A stretch of 64,000 nt of DNA. Source: Klebsiella pneumoniae (GTDB taxonomy: Bacteria; Pseudomonadota; Gammaproteobacteria; Pseudomonadales; Pseudohongiellaceae). The translations under genes were made by a program, and so were the position numbers. This document shows positions 47,301 to 56,163 of this stretch, one piece after another. The notes beneath the pieces were generated by a model. It saw nothing but the letters and a program-made list of their open reading frames with translations. It was not told where the DNA came from and did no database searches. How positions within the stretch are numbered: the stretch's first letter is position 1; each line of letters opens with the position of its first letter. The DNA lies in assembly GCA_945877175.1 (NCBI GenBank), contig CAMCRC010000002.1:40715-104714 (forward strand). The letters are read 5' to 3'.

Positions 47301-48329
47301 ATGGCCAAACGCCGTCTCAGTCAGCAGCAACGCACCCGCATCACCCGCAATCAGGCGGATCGCCAGAACCGTCTGCACGACGTCGCCCCGCGCAAGGCTG
47401 ACACCAATCCTGACGACCTGGGGCCGGAACAGCCTGGCCTGGTGATCTGCCACTACGGTCAACAACTCGAGATCGAGAGCACGGCGCCGGAGACGGCGGG
47501 GCGCATCTACCGCTGCTACCAGCGCACCAACCTGCCGGCTTTGGCTACGGGCGACCGGGTGATCTGGCAGGCCGACGGCGAGGCCTCGGGCATCGTCGTG
47601 GCGCTGCAACCGCGCACCTCGTTGATGGCACGGCCGAATCAGCAGGCCAACCTGCGGCCCATCGCGGCCAATGTCACCGCCGTGGCCATCACCATCGCGC
47701 CGCTGCCCCAGGCCTTCGCCAATCTCATCGACCGCTATCTGGTGATGTCGGAACACCTGGGGCTGCGTCCCATCCTTGTGCTGAACAAGACGGACATGCT
47801 GGAGCCCGCGCGCGACGCCGAGCTGGAGACGATGCTGGCCAATTACACCCGCATCGGCTACCCGGTGCTGAGAGTGTCCACCCACAGCGGCGAGGGCATC
47901 GCCCATTTGAAGGAGTTTCTGTCCACGCAGACAGTGGTGTTCGTGGGGCAGTCGGGGGTAGGCAAGTCGTCCCTGGTCAATGCCTTGCGCGGCTCACTGG
48001 TGACTGACAACGCGGCGGTCGGTGGCATGTCCACCGGTCACGAGAAGGGCACGCACACCACGACAGCAGCCCGGCTGTATCACATGCCGGGCAGTGGCGA
48101 TCTGGTGGATTCACCGGGCATCCGGGAGTTCGGGCTCTGGAATCTGGAGCCGCAGATGGTGTTCGACGGGTTCGTGGAGTTTGGTCCTTATCAGGGCCGT
48201 TGCCGCTTCCGCGACTGCAAGCACCTGCAGGAACCCGGGTGTGCGCTGCGCCTGGCCGTGGAAGAGGGCCATATCAGCCCCGCGCGGCTGGCGAGTTACT
48301 TCTTCCTGCTGGGCACGCTAAACAGCTGA
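47301..48329 (+). CDS. rsgA: ribosome small-subunit-dependent GTPase RsgA
   Basis: A 342-residue circularly permuted GTPase that helps late 30S maturation. An N-terminal OB-fold is followed by G4 NKTD (162-165) before G1 GQSGVGKSS (216-224) and G3 DSPGIREFGL, which is the permuted order. The C-terminal zinc knuckle is CRFRDCKHLQEPGC. It begins directly downstream of the divergent orn start (156 bp) and runs toward the motB stop (12 bp apart). Length fits the family. Confidence 0.95.
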   Translation: MAKRRLSQQQRTRITRNQADRQNRLHDVAPRKADTNPDDLGPEQPGLVICHYGQQLEIESTAPETAGRIYRCYQRTNLPALATGDRVIWQADGEASGIVVALQPRTSLMARPNQQANLRPIAANVTAVAITIAPLPQAFANLIDRYLVMSEHLGLRPILVLNKTDMLEPARDAELETMLANYTRIGYPVLRVSTHSGEGIAHLKEFLSTQTVVFVGQSGVGKSSLVNALRGSLVTDNAAVGGMSTGHEKGTHTTTAARLYHMPGSGDLVDSPGIREFGLWNLEPQMVFDGFVEFGPYQGRCRFRDCKHLQEPGCALRLAVEEGHISPARLASYFFLLGTLNS

Positions 48330-48341
48330 GCGCCCCCTTCC

Positions 48342-49283
48342 TTAGAATATCTGCACTTCCGGCGTTGAGGGCAGCAGCTCTTCGGCCAGCGTGCCGGCTT
48401 CGCGCCCTGCTTCGGCCTGCGCTTCCACCTGGGCTTCCACCACCGAGTTCAGCACCATGATCACGATGCGGCGATTCGAGGCATCCAGCGGATTTTCAGG
48501 GTTCATGGGCACGGAGTCGCCCATGCCGATGATCTGCGATATCTGCTGGGCCTGCAGGCCACCTTCCACCAGCGCACGGCGTGCCGCATTGGCGCGATCG
48601 GCTGAGAGCTCCCAATTGGAGTAGGAGTCTTCGTCGCCGAAAGGCGTGGAGTCGGTGTGGCCGAAGACGCTGATGCGATTGGGCACGGCACCGAAGATGC
48701 GTCCCATGGCCCAGAGGATCTCCATGGCGTAGGGCCGCAGGCGGGTCTGTGCAGTGTCGAACAGCGCGCGGCCCTCGCGGTCGATGATCTGCACCATCAG
48801 GCCCTCGTCCACCACTTCGAACGAGACGCTCTCGCGAAACCACTCGAAAGACTGGTTGAGGTTGATCTCGGCTTCGATAGCCCCCTGCACGCTTTCCAGC
48901 GCCTGCATCTGGCGCAGTCTGGCCAGTTCGGCGAACTCTGGGTTCTCCAGCTCCTGCTCGGAATCGAGCCGGGGCTCTTCGTCCTGGCGCACCAGCGACA
49001 GGTTCAGGCCCTGGTTGGTGACATTGAGCGGACGGCCCTGCAGGTCGAGCACATAGGGCGTACCGCCGTCGCCCACAGCGCCGAGGTTGGTCGGGTCGGA
49101 GAAGTAACCCGCGATGGCCATCTTCTCGAGGTTGGTGGTGGACTCAATCAGCCAGAGCACCAGAAAGAAGGCCATCAGGGCCAGTGCAAAGTCGGCGAAC
49201 GCAATCTTCCAGGCGCCGCCATGGTGACCCCCTTCGACTTTTTTCACGCGTTTTATGACGACGTTCTGTTCGGACTTTTCCAC
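48342..49283 (-). CDS. motB: flagellar motor stator protein MotB
   Basis: A 313-residue stator subunit. A single N-terminal helix (ADFALALMAFFLVLWL) contains the proton-binding D31 and is followed by a plug region and a C-terminal OmpA-like peptidoglycan-binding domain (VFGHTDSTPFGDEDSYSNWELSADRANAARRAL, cited as SYSNWELSADRANAARRAL). It anchors MotA to the wall. Downstream of motA in the usual operon order. The rest of the flagellar genes are not in this window. Confidence 0.94.
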   Translation of the reverse strand: MEKSEQNVVIKRVKKVEGGHHGGAWKIAFADFALALMAFFLVLWLIESTTNLEKMAIAGYFSDPTNLGAVGDGGTPYVLDLQGRPLNVTNQGLNLSLVRQDEEPRLDSEQELENPEFAELARLRQMQALESVQGAIEAEINLNQSFEWFRESVSFEVVDEGLMVQIIDREGRALFDTAQTRLRPYAMEILWAMGRIFGAVPNRISVFGHTDSTPFGDEDSYSNWELSADRANAARRALVEGGLQAQQISQIIGMGDSVPMNPENPLDASNRRIVIMVLNSVVEAQVEAQAEAGREAGTLAEELLPSTPEVQIF

Positions 49284-49326
49284 GTTCTGGCTCTTTGGGT
49301 CAGGTAGCGATTGTCAGTAACGCAAG

Positions 49327-50178
49327 TCAGCGACTGCGGACGTGGGTTTCCAGTTCCGAGAAACTCGGTCGGTCATGGGAGAACAAGGTCTTGCGGGCAA
49401 ACTCCACGGCCATCTGCGGCGGCAGGCCGTTGGACGTCGCCACGATGGCGGCTTTCACGCACTGGAACATCTTGATGTCTTCTTCTGCGACAGACGCAAG
49501 CCGCGTGCTCATGGGGCCGACAAAGCCATAAGCCACGAAGATCCCGAGGAAGGTTCCCACCAGCGCTGCGGCCACGCTCTGGCCCAGCTCTTCGGGCGGA
49601 CCGCCCAGTTTCTGCATCGTGATCACGATACCCAGTACCGCCGCGACGATACCGAACCCCGGCAGACCGTCCGCTATGCGGTGTATGGCGTGGGAAGGCT
49701 CGTTGAGCTCGTGCAGCTGGGTCTCGATCTCGGAATCCATCATGGCTTCGATTTCGTGGGGCGCCATGTTGCTGGTGGTCAGGATGCGCAGGTTGTCGGC
49801 GATGAACTCCACCATGCGCTTGTCTTTCAGCAGTTTGGGGTAGCGGGTGAAGATGCCGCTGTCGGCGGGGGATTCGATATCAGCTTCCACGACCATCATG
49901 CCTTCGCGGCGGGCTTTGTTGAAGATGTCATACAGCAGGCCGAGCAGGTCCAGATACAAGGCGGAATTCTTGTTGGACCCGAAGATGGCGCGGGGGAGCT
50001 GCTTGCCCGTGTCCATGACGGTATGCATGCTGTTGGCAATGAGAAAAGCACCGAACGCGGCGCCCAGGATGATCAATACTTCGGAAGGTTGCCAGAGCAG
50101 TCCCAGAATGCCGCCATGCCAGATGTAGCCGCCAGCCACGCTGCCCAGTACGACCGCTACCCCTATGAAATACAGCAT
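49327..50178 (-). CDS. motA: flagellar motor stator protein MotA
   Basis: A 283-residue protein with four transmembrane helices and a cytosolic loop that contacts FliG. Hallmarks are LGGPPEELGQSVAAALVGTF and AYGFVGPMSTRLA in helices 3-4 (cited in parts). With MotB it forms the proton channel of the stator. A candidate sigma28 promoter at 50262-50288 lies upstream, consistent with late flagellar control. motA is the first gene of motAB. Confidence 0.95.
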   Translation of the reverse strand: MLYFIGVAVVLGSVAGGYIWHGGILGLLWQPSEVLIILGAAFGAFLIANSMHTVMDTGKQLPRAIFGSNKNSALYLDLLGLLYDIFNKARREGMMVVEADIESPADSGIFTRYPKLLKDKRMVEFIADNLRILTTSNMAPHEIEAMMDSEIETQLHELNEPSHAIHRIADGLPGFGIVAAVLGIVITMQKLGGPPEELGQSVAAALVGTFLGIFVAYGFVGPMSTRLASVAEEDIKMFQCVKAAIVATSNGLPPQMAVEFARKTLFSHDRPSFSELETHVRSR

Positions 50179-50261
50179 GTTGACCTTACCTTGAAAACCA
50201 ATTGAGGAGCATCAGCCGGCTGCGCGCCAGCCAAGTCTGCTTTTCCCTGTTGCCACACTAT

Positions 50262-50288
50262 AGATCGGACACATTCCGGAAATCATTA
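50262..50288 (-). promoter_or_regulatory. candidate sigma28 (FliA) promoter for motAB
   Basis: On the minus strand TAATGATT, 11 bases, then TCCGATCT approximates the sigma28 consensus TAAAGTTT-N11-GCCGATAA, about 84 bp before the motA start. It is only a partial match, but the spacing is exact. Confidence 0.4.
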
Positions 50289-50393
50289 GGAGGATGCTCA
50301 AATTAAGATGGATTCTGCACCATAACTTGTGTCAGTTCCGCCCCTTGGCTAAGCTTCGTCGCCTTTAGGCCATCAGTTTTTGACCCGGATCAT

Positions 50394-51263
50394 ATGAACG
50401 ACAAACTTTTCATTCTGTTGCAGCACCTTGTGCCTCAGCACGCGCTGTCCCGTGTGGCGGGCTGGGTGGCGAACAGCTCATCGCCGCTGCTGCGCGACCC
50501 GTTCATCCAGTGGTTCGTGAAACGCTACAAGGTGAATATGGCGGAAGCCTTCTGCAGCGACCCTCTTCAATACCGGACTTTCAACGAATTCTTTACACGT
50601 GCGCTGAAAAACGATGCCCGTCCGATCGCGGCTGGCGACGACACCATCGTCTGTCCGGCCGATGGCGCCATCAGTCAGATGGGGCCGGTCACGCAGGATC
50701 GCGTGCTGCAGGCCAAGGGCCGCAGCTTCAGCCTGACCAGCCTGCTGGGAGGAGACCCGGCGCTGGCCGAACAATTTCAGGAAGGCTGCTTCATGACGGT
50801 TTATCTGTCGCCGCGCGACTATCACCGGGTGCATATGCCGCTGGCAGGCACGCTGACGCGCATGATCCACGTGCCGGGCAAGCTGTTTTCAGTCAACCAG
50901 CTCACCAGCGAAAACGTGGACAGCCTGTTCTCGCGCAACGAGCGCGTGGTGTGCTGCTTCGACACTGCTCAGGGCCCGATGGCTCTGGTGCTGGTTGGCG
51001 CGATGATCGTGGCCAGTGTCGATACGGTCTGGGCCGGGCAGGTCTGTCCGGGCAGAACGCAGAGCATCGACGTGGACTACCGCGACCACGTGCCGCCAAT
51101 CCAGATCGGCAAGGGCGACGAGATGGGCCGCTTCAAGCTGGGATCCACCGTCATCGCTGTGTTTGGCCCGGGCATGGCGTCCCTGGCGGCCGGGTTGGCG
51201 GCCGGCGATGCAGTGTGGATGGGTCAGCGCATTGGCTCGCTGACCGACGATCAGTCCAGATAG
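50394..51263 (+). CDS. psd: phosphatidylserine decarboxylase proenzyme
   Basis: A 289-residue proenzyme that makes phosphatidylethanolamine at the inner membrane. The catalytic triad is D90 (PADGAI), H147 (YHRVHMP) and S251 in the self-cleavage motif KLGST, where the pyruvoyl group forms. This positions the chain split between G250 and S251. It is monocistronic with divergent motA. The last 13 bp overlap the end of the convergent ppnP gene. Confidence 0.95.
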   Translation: MNDKLFILLQHLVPQHALSRVAGWVANSSSPLLRDPFIQWFVKRYKVNMAEAFCSDPLQYRTFNEFFTRALKNDARPIAAGDDTIVCPADGAISQMGPVTQDRVLQAKGRSFSLTSLLGGDPALAEQFQEGCFMTVYLSPRDYHRVHMPLAGTLTRMIHVPGKLFSVNQLTSENVDSLFSRNERVVCCFDTAQGPMALVLVGAMIVASVDTVWAGQVCPGRTQSIDVDYRDHVPPIQIGKGDEMGRFKLGSTVIAVFGPGMASLAAGLAAGDAVWMGQRIGSLTDDQSR

Positions 51264-51565
51264 GAACAGCAGTAGTCCGTGACGCTCAGCACCTTGATGC
51301 CGAAGGCGGCATTGGCGCCCACTTCAAAGCTCTCTCCGCCTTTGACGGTTTGCCAGGCGTTCGCACCAGGCAGCAGGATTTCGACGGTGCCGGACAGAAT
51401 TTCCATGATCTCTTTCTTGCCCGTTGAGAACTTGAACTCTCCTGGCAGCATGATGCCCAGTGTTTTCTTCTCGCCAGAGGCGAATTCCACCGTTCTGCTG
51501 GTGACTTGGCCGTCGAAGTAGACATTCGCTGCTTTCACAACGGTGACGTTCTCAAATTTACTCAT
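51251..51565 (-). CDS. ppnP: pyrimidine/purine nucleoside phosphorylase (YaiE/PpnP)
   Basis: A 104-residue single-cupin protein ([29 protein letters not shown] family start; cited as [14 protein letters not shown]). The cupin core is [21 protein letters not shown] and the closing [16 protein letters not shown]. PpnP cleaves many nucleosides with phosphate to base and ribose-1-phosphate. The ATG at 51565 is preferred; AGAGAA stands upstream. It overlaps psd by 13 bp tail-to-tail. Confidence 0.88.
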   Translation of the reverse strand: MSKFENVTVVKAANVYFDGQVTSRTVEFASGEKKTLGIMLPGEFKFSTGKKEIMEILSGTVEILLPGANAWQTVKGGESFEVGANAAFGIKVLSVTDYCCSYLD

Positions 51566-51683
51566 GCTGGGTTCTCTGTTAGAAAGGGTAAGAGTCATGG
51601 GATAAAACGGGCGGCGATTCTATCACGCAGCCTGTTTGCGCCGTAAATCGAAATTTCAGCCGCCTGAAGTCGGGGAAGAAACA

Positions 51684-51884
51684 ATGTGCAAGGGATTCGA
51701 GCTGGATGAGCCGCAGAAGCAGGCTTTGAGGGACTGCATCGTGCAGGCGGCGCTGCCGCAGAAGTCCCGCGCGGCGCGCGTGTTTTCGCGCGTTCGGGCA
51801 GGCCTGACGATGTTCGTGATCGGGCTGCATTCCGGGCGCGCCCGCATGCCGCAGCGCTACGACCCGAACAACCGCATTCTCTAG
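51684..51884 (+). CDS. small basic hypothetical protein (66 aa)
   Basis: A 66-residue frame starting MCKGFELDEPQKQALRDCIV with GGGGAAG nine bases upstream. Charged and basic in its second half (SRAARVFSRVRAGLTMF), with no membrane helix and no known motif. It stands between the divergent ppnP and the convergent ilvA, which it nearly touches (4 bp from the ilvA stop). It could be real, but homologues are unknown to me. Confidence 0.4.
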   Translation: MCKGFELDEPQKQALRDCIVQAALPQKSRAARVFSRVRAGLTMFVIGLHSGRARMPQRYDPNNRIL

Positions 51885-51888
51885 CCGC

Positions 51889-53406
51889 TCAGTCTGGCGC
51901 CAGGAAGGTCTGATAGGCCACGTTGTGGGTTTCGTCCCAGCAGCGATAACCAATCTGCGTCAGAAACTCCCCGAATGCTTTCATGTCCCCGGGCGGCACC
52001 TGCAGGCCCGCCAGCACTCGTCCGTAAGCCGCGCCATGGTTGCGGTAATGGAACATCGAGATATTCCAGCGCCCGCCCAGCAAATCGAGAAACTTCATAA
52101 GTGCACCGGGACGCTCAGGAAACTCGAAGCGATACACCCGCTCGTGGGCCAGGGTCTGAATGCGCCCGCCCACCATGTGGCGGATGTGCAGCTTGGCGGC
52201 CTCGTTGTCGGACATGTCGACCACGTGAAAGTGCTTGTTCTGCAGGTCGGCCAGCAGGTCGCGGCGACCATTGACCGGATCAGCAATCTGCACACCCACG
52301 AAGATCTTGGCGCTGCGCGCGTCCCCATAGCGGTAGTTGAATTCGGTGACATTGCGCTTCCCCAGCGCCACGGAGAACTTTCGGAAGCTGCCGGGCTTCT
52401 CGTCGATGGTGACGGCAAGCACCGCTTCGCGATTCTCGCCCAGCTCGGTGCGCTCGGAGATATGACGCAGCCGGTCGAAGTTCACATTGGAGCCTGTCAC
52501 CATGGCCATCAAGGTTTTCCCGGTGAGTTCGCGCTCCCTGACATACTTCTTCAGCCCGGCCACGGCGACGGCGCCAGCGGGTTCCGTCACTGCCCGCGTA
52601 TCATCGAACACATCTTTAACGGCAGCGCATATCTCGTCCGTGGTGACAGTCACTACCTCGTCCACCAGCTTGCGCAGAATGCGAAACGGCTCCTTGCCCA
52701 CCTGGGCAACCGCGACACCATCGGCAAACAGGCCTACCTGCGAAAGCACGACGCGACGGTCTGCCTTCAGCGCCGCCTGCAGGCAGGCGGAATCCTCGGC
52801 TTCCACGGCAATCAGGCGAATCTCCGGGCGGATGTACTTGATGTAGGCCGCTATGCCGGCCATCAAACCTCCGCCACCTACCGGCACGAACAAGGCATCC
52901 AGCTGGCCACTGTGCTGCCGCACGATTTCCAGTCCCACAGTGCCCTGCCCTGCGATAACTTCGGCATCATCGAAGGCATGCACGAAGGTATAGCCCTTCT
53001 CTGCCACGAGAGACTGCGCATGGGCGGCTGCTTCGTCGTAGGTATCACCGTGCAGAATGACCTTGCCGCCCAGCGCCTTCACCGCATCGATTTTTATGGG
53101 GGGAGTTGTCACGGGCATGACAATGATGGTCTTGATGCCCAGCCGCGTGCCGGCCATCGCCACGCCCTGCGCGTGATTGCCTGCAGAAGCAGCAATGACA
53201 CCCTTATGTGCAGCGTCCGTCGAGAGTCCGGACATCTTGTTGTAGGCACCACGCAGCTTGAAGCTGTGCACGGGCTGCATGTCTTCGCGCTTGAGCAGTA
53301 CTTCGTTGTGCAGGCGCTGCGTCAGAATCGGCGCCTTGTGAATGGGCGTCTCGATGGCGACGTCGTAGACCCTGGCGGAGAGAATGGCCTTTACATACTT
53401 TTCCAT
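51889..53406 (-). CDS. ilvA: threonine ammonia-lyase, biosynthetic
   Basis: A 505-residue IlvA. The PLP lysine K50 is in SFKLRGAYN, the glycine loop SAGNHAQGVA is present, and the C-terminal ~170 residues contain the two ACT-like regulatory domains (NREAVLAVTIDEKPGSF; FPERPGALMKFLDLL). These are the sign of the isoleucine-feedback-controlled biosynthetic type. Catalyses threonine to 2-oxobutanoate. The second of two adjacent ATGs (53406) has AAGG at better spacing. Divergent from rpiA with 65 bp between. Confidence 0.95.
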   Translation of the reverse strand: MEKYVKAILSARVYDVAIETPIHKAPILTQRLHNEVLLKREDMQPVHSFKLRGAYNKMSGLSTDAAHKGVIAASAGNHAQGVAMAGTRLGIKTIIVMPVTTPPIKIDAVKALGGKVILHGDTYDEAAAHAQSLVAEKGYTFVHAFDDAEVIAGQGTVGLEIVRQHSGQLDALFVPVGGGGLMAGIAAYIKYIRPEIRLIAVEAEDSACLQAALKADRRVVLSQVGLFADGVAVAQVGKEPFRILRKLVDEVVTVTTDEICAAVKDVFDDTRAVTEPAGAVAVAGLKKYVRERELTGKTLMAMVTGSNVNFDRLRHISERTELGENREAVLAVTIDEKPGSFRKFSVALGKRNVTEFNYRYGDARSAKIFVGVQIADPVNGRRDLLADLQNKHFHVVDMSDNEAAKLHIRHMVGGRIQTLAHERVYRFEFPERPGALMKFLDLLGGRWNISMFHYRNHGAAYGRVLAGLQVPPGDMKAFGEFLTQIGYRCWDETHNVAYQTFLAPD

Positions 53407-53408
53407 CA

Positions 53409-53439
53409 TTGACCTTTGGGGAGCGCAACTCCGTATAAT
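53409..53439 (+). promoter_or_regulatory. sigma70-type promoter for rpiA
   Basis: TTGACC at 53409-53414 and TATAAT at 53434-53439, 19 bp apart. The -10 is perfect, and the long spacer weakens the call. The predicted start (~53446) precedes the rpiA ATG by ~25 bases. Confidence 0.55.
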
Positions 53440-53471
53440 CGGCACCTCTTCGAGAACGCCGGGAACTTAAC

Positions 53472-54143
53472 ATGGATCAGAATGAATTGAAAAAAGCCGT
53501 GGCAGCGACCGCCGCTCAGTATGTTCGGGAAAGACTGCACGAGAAGTTCGTGCTGGGAGTAGGAACCGGCTCTACTGCCAACCTCTTCATCGAATGCCTC
53601 GCGGCATTCAAACACGACCTTCACTGCACTGTAGCAAGCTCAGAGGGCACGAAAGCGCGGCTGTTGGCCCTGGGTATTCCCGTGATGGACCTGAACAGCG
53701 TGGATGAAGTCAGTATTTATGTCGATGGCGCGGATGAAGCCAACGCGCACCTGCACCTCATCAAGGGAGGCGGAGGTGCGCTGACAAGAGAAAAGATCAT
53801 CGCCGCGGTGGCAAAGGAGTTTGTCTGCATCGCGGATCAAAGCAAATATGTTTCTGTGCTTGGCAAATTCCCGCTGCCTGTTGAAGTCATTCCCATGGCA
53901 AGAAGCCATGTTGCACGGGCGATCGTCACTCTGGGCGGAGACCCCGTGTACAGAGAAGGCTTTGTAACAGACAATGGCAATCACATTCTCGATATACATC
54001 ATATGCATATCGTGAATCCAGTCGAACTGGAAACCCAGCTCAATCAAATTACAGGGGTGGTGACCAACGGACTATTTGCAGTGCGCCCGGCAGACCTGAT
54101 GATCTTGGGCAAAAGTGATGGCATCAGAACTTTCAAAGCCTGA
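53472..54143 (+). CDS. rpiA: ribose-5-phosphate isomerase A
   Basis: A 223-residue isomerase that interconverts ribose-5-P and ribulose-5-P in the pentose phosphate path. Family motifs are [13 protein letters not shown] (phosphate loop), [11 protein letters not shown] (catalytic Asp), [13 protein letters not shown] and [14 protein letters not shown]. Its product feeds the tkt-encoded transketolase of the same window. Promoter TTGACC/TATAAT precedes it. A strong bidirectional terminator at 54220-54251 follows. Confidence 0.96.
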   Translation: MDQNELKKAVAATAAQYVRERLHEKFVLGVGTGSTANLFIECLAAFKHDLHCTVASSEGTKARLLALGIPVMDLNSVDEVSIYVDGADEANAHLHLIKGGGGALTREKIIAAVAKEFVCIADQSKYVSVLGKFPLPVEVIPMARSHVARAIVTLGGDPVYREGFVTDNGNHILDIHHMHIVNPVELETQLNQITGVVTNGLFAVRPADLMILGKSDGIRTFKA

Positions 54144-54219
54144 TAACAACGCTGTGGCAAAGCGACACAAAAAGTAATCCATCAACCTAGGCATTCCTGC
54201 CTGAATCGCAACCGTAAAA

Positions 54220-54251
54220 AAACGCAGAGTACCTTTCGATACTCTGCGTTT
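54220..54251. terminator. bidirectional terminator between rpiA and the cold-shock gene
   Basis: A 12-bp perfect stem AAACGCAGAGTA / TACTCTGCGTTT with an eight-base loop, preceded by AAAAA and followed by TTTGTTCTTT. It can stop transcripts from both directions, ending rpiA and the csp gene (stop at 54257). Confidence 0.9.
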
Positions 54252-54256
54252 GTTCT

Positions 54257-54466
54257 TTACAGAGGAGTCACGTTCTCTGCTTGCGGGCCTTTTTGACCTT
54301 GAGTCACGTTCATCGTAACTTTCTGGCCTTCGTGAAGAGTTTTTCTTCCGGAACCGTTAATTGCGCTAAAGTGAACGAATACGTCCTTCCCACCTTCCTG
54401 CTCAATGAAACCGAAGCCCTTCTCGTCATTGAACCACTTAACAGTACCTTCTACTTGCTCTGACAT
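54257..54466 (-). CDS. cold-shock domain protein (CspA family)
   Basis: A 69-residue single CSD protein. RNP1 reads KGFGFI and RNP2 DVFVHF, with the usual [16 protein letters not shown] opening. It binds single-stranded RNA or DNA as a chaperone. RBS AGAGAGA lies a few bases before the ATG. The 183-bp upstream region, longer than typical here, may hold a CspA-like structured leader, but no cold-box was identified. A terminator follows immediately. Confidence 0.93.
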   Translation of the reverse strand: MSEQVEGTVKWFNDEKGFGFIEQEGGKDVFVHFSAINGSGRKTLHEGQKVTMNVTQGQKGPQAENVTPL

Positions 54467-54649
54467 ATTTCTCTCTTGTTCTTAAAAATTAAATATATGG
54501 CCAGCATTGCTACCAACCCTAGAATCCCCAAGGATTCGACCGAAGTGTAACCCTATATAAGAACGGATGGAATATGGTTTTCTCACATAAACAGGGGAAT
54601 TCTGATTATTTTTCGCAGATTTCCTGCGAAAAACACATACTTCCAAGGG

Positions 54650-56059
54650 TCATTCCGGGACGAAATCAAGAATCTTTCCGGGATTCATGATTCCCTTCGG
54701 GTCGAACACTCTTTTCATGGCGTGCATATAGGCGATTTCCGCCGCATCACGGCTGTAGGAAAGGAACGGTTTCTTCAGAAGCCCAACGCCATGTTCCGCA
54801 GAAATGCTGCCGCCAAAACGCTGCACACAAGCGAAAATATCGAGACTGACCTGGGCGCATTGTTTGAAGAACACGGCCTTGTCGAGATCGCTCGGTTTCA
54901 GAATATTGAGGTGCACATTGCCATCGCCGATATGGCCGAACCAGATGATTTCGAAATCAGGGTACTGCCGCGTCACAATGTCATCCACCTCACGCAGGAA
55001 CGCCGGCACTTTCGACACTTTGACGGAAATATCATTCTTGTAGGGTGTAAATCGCGAAATGGTTTCCGAAATATCTTCGCGCAGTCGCCACAAATCCCGC
55101 GCCTGGGAGGAGTTCTGACTGATGGTGCCATCCAGCGCCCAGCCCTGCTCGACGCAATACTCGAATGCCTCCATGGCGTGCTCCATGCTCTGCTCCGAAA
55201 TGTTCTCGAACTCAATCAGCGCGTAAAACTCACCGACTGTTTCGCAAGGCCGCTGCAATCCTTTTTCTGCAATCACATGACGCAGCGCCTTCTCGGAGAA
55301 AAATTCAAAAGCCATCAGAGGCAGGCGTGACTGGAATGTCTGCAACACATGCATGGCTGATTCCATGGAATCGACCGCCAGTACCAGCACCGTAGGATCC
55401 TGCGGCAAAGTAGCCAGCTTCATGGTCAGTTCCACAACAAAACCCAGCGTGCCTTCAGAACCGATGAACAGATGCCGCAGGTCATAGCCTGTGGCGTTCT
55501 TGATCAAGCCTTTGTTGAGATCGAGCAAAGTTCCTTCGCCCGTCACCACTTTCATGCCGACCACCCAGTCGCGGGTCAGTCCGTACTTGATGACTTTGAT
55601 GCCACCGGCATTGGTGGCCACGTTCCCGCCGATCTGACTGGAACCTGATGAGGCAAAGTCCACGGGGTAGAACAAATGATTTTCTTCGGCGAAATTTTGC
55701 AGCTGTTCAGTTACAACCCCTGGCTGGCAAACCACCTGGCGGTCCGTTGCGTCAAAATCGAGAATCTTGTTCATCTTGTCGAAAGCCACGACGATCTCGC
55801 CGTTGGCAGCAACGGCGCCTCCGCTCAGACCTGTGCGACCACCCGAAGGCACGAGGGCGAGAGAGTGTTCACCGGCTAAGCGCACGATGGCCTGTACATG
55901 TTCAATCGTTGTTGGAAAGACAATGACTGACGGGCTCGGCTCGCTCGCCTTCGTCCAGTCCTTGCCATAAAACACGAGCGAGTCCTTGTCGGAAAGCACC
56001 TTGTCAGCACCTACGATCTGCGTGAGTGCGGCCATCATTTCTTCGGGCAATGATTTCAT
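54650..56059 (-). CDS. FAD-binding D-2-hydroxyacid dehydrogenase (D-2-hydroxyglutarate dehydrogenase-like)
   Basis: A 469-residue VAO-family flavoprotein (GlcD/Dld/D2HGDH type). The N-terminal FAD domain has PSGGRTGLSGGAV, and the C-terminal FAD-linked domain has WFGHIGDGNVHLNI and the zinc-type SISAEHGVGLLKK, the signature of D-2-hydroxyglutarate/D-lactate dehydrogenases. It is divergent from serA with 104 bp between. SerA makes D-2-hydroxyglutarate in the reverse-coupled reaction, and D2HGDH re-oxidises it, so the pair is the known SerA-D2HGDH coupling. ATG 56059 is used; the frame to 56140 is too long. Confidence 0.88.
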   Translation of the reverse strand: MKSLPEEMMAALTQIVGADKVLSDKDSLVFYGKDWTKASEPSPSVIVFPTTIEHVQAIVRLAGEHSLALVPSGGRTGLSGGAVAANGEIVVAFDKMNKILDFDATDRQVVCQPGVVTEQLQNFAEENHLFYPVDFASSGSSQIGGNVATNAGGIKVIKYGLTRDWVVGMKVVTGEGTLLDLNKGLIKNATGYDLRHLFIGSEGTLGFVVELTMKLATLPQDPTVLVLAVDSMESAMHVLQTFQSRLPLMAFEFFSEKALRHVIAEKGLQRPCETVGEFYALIEFENISEQSMEHAMEAFEYCVEQGWALDGTISQNSSQARDLWRLREDISETISRFTPYKNDISVKVSKVPAFLREVDDIVTRQYPDFEIIWFGHIGDGNVHLNILKPSDLDKAVFFKQCAQVSLDIFACVQRFGGSISAEHGVGLLKKPFLSYSRDAAEIAYMHAMKRVFDPKGIMNPGKILDFVPE

Positions 56060-56163
56060 CGGAATGAGCAACCAACCTGTAGTGGGTAAATTTGTGACGG
56101 GCCTTATGCTACCATAGCCGCCCTGTCTTCCTGCAGCCACACGCCAAGAGAAATCACGTCCCC

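Noticed and set aside
54609..54633. Hairpin TTTTTCGCAG / CTGCGAAAAA between the cold-shock and D2HGDH genes
   Set aside because: The T-run precedes and the A-run follows the stem on both strands, the reverse of an intrinsic terminator, so I do not call it one; it may be a folded leader or chance.
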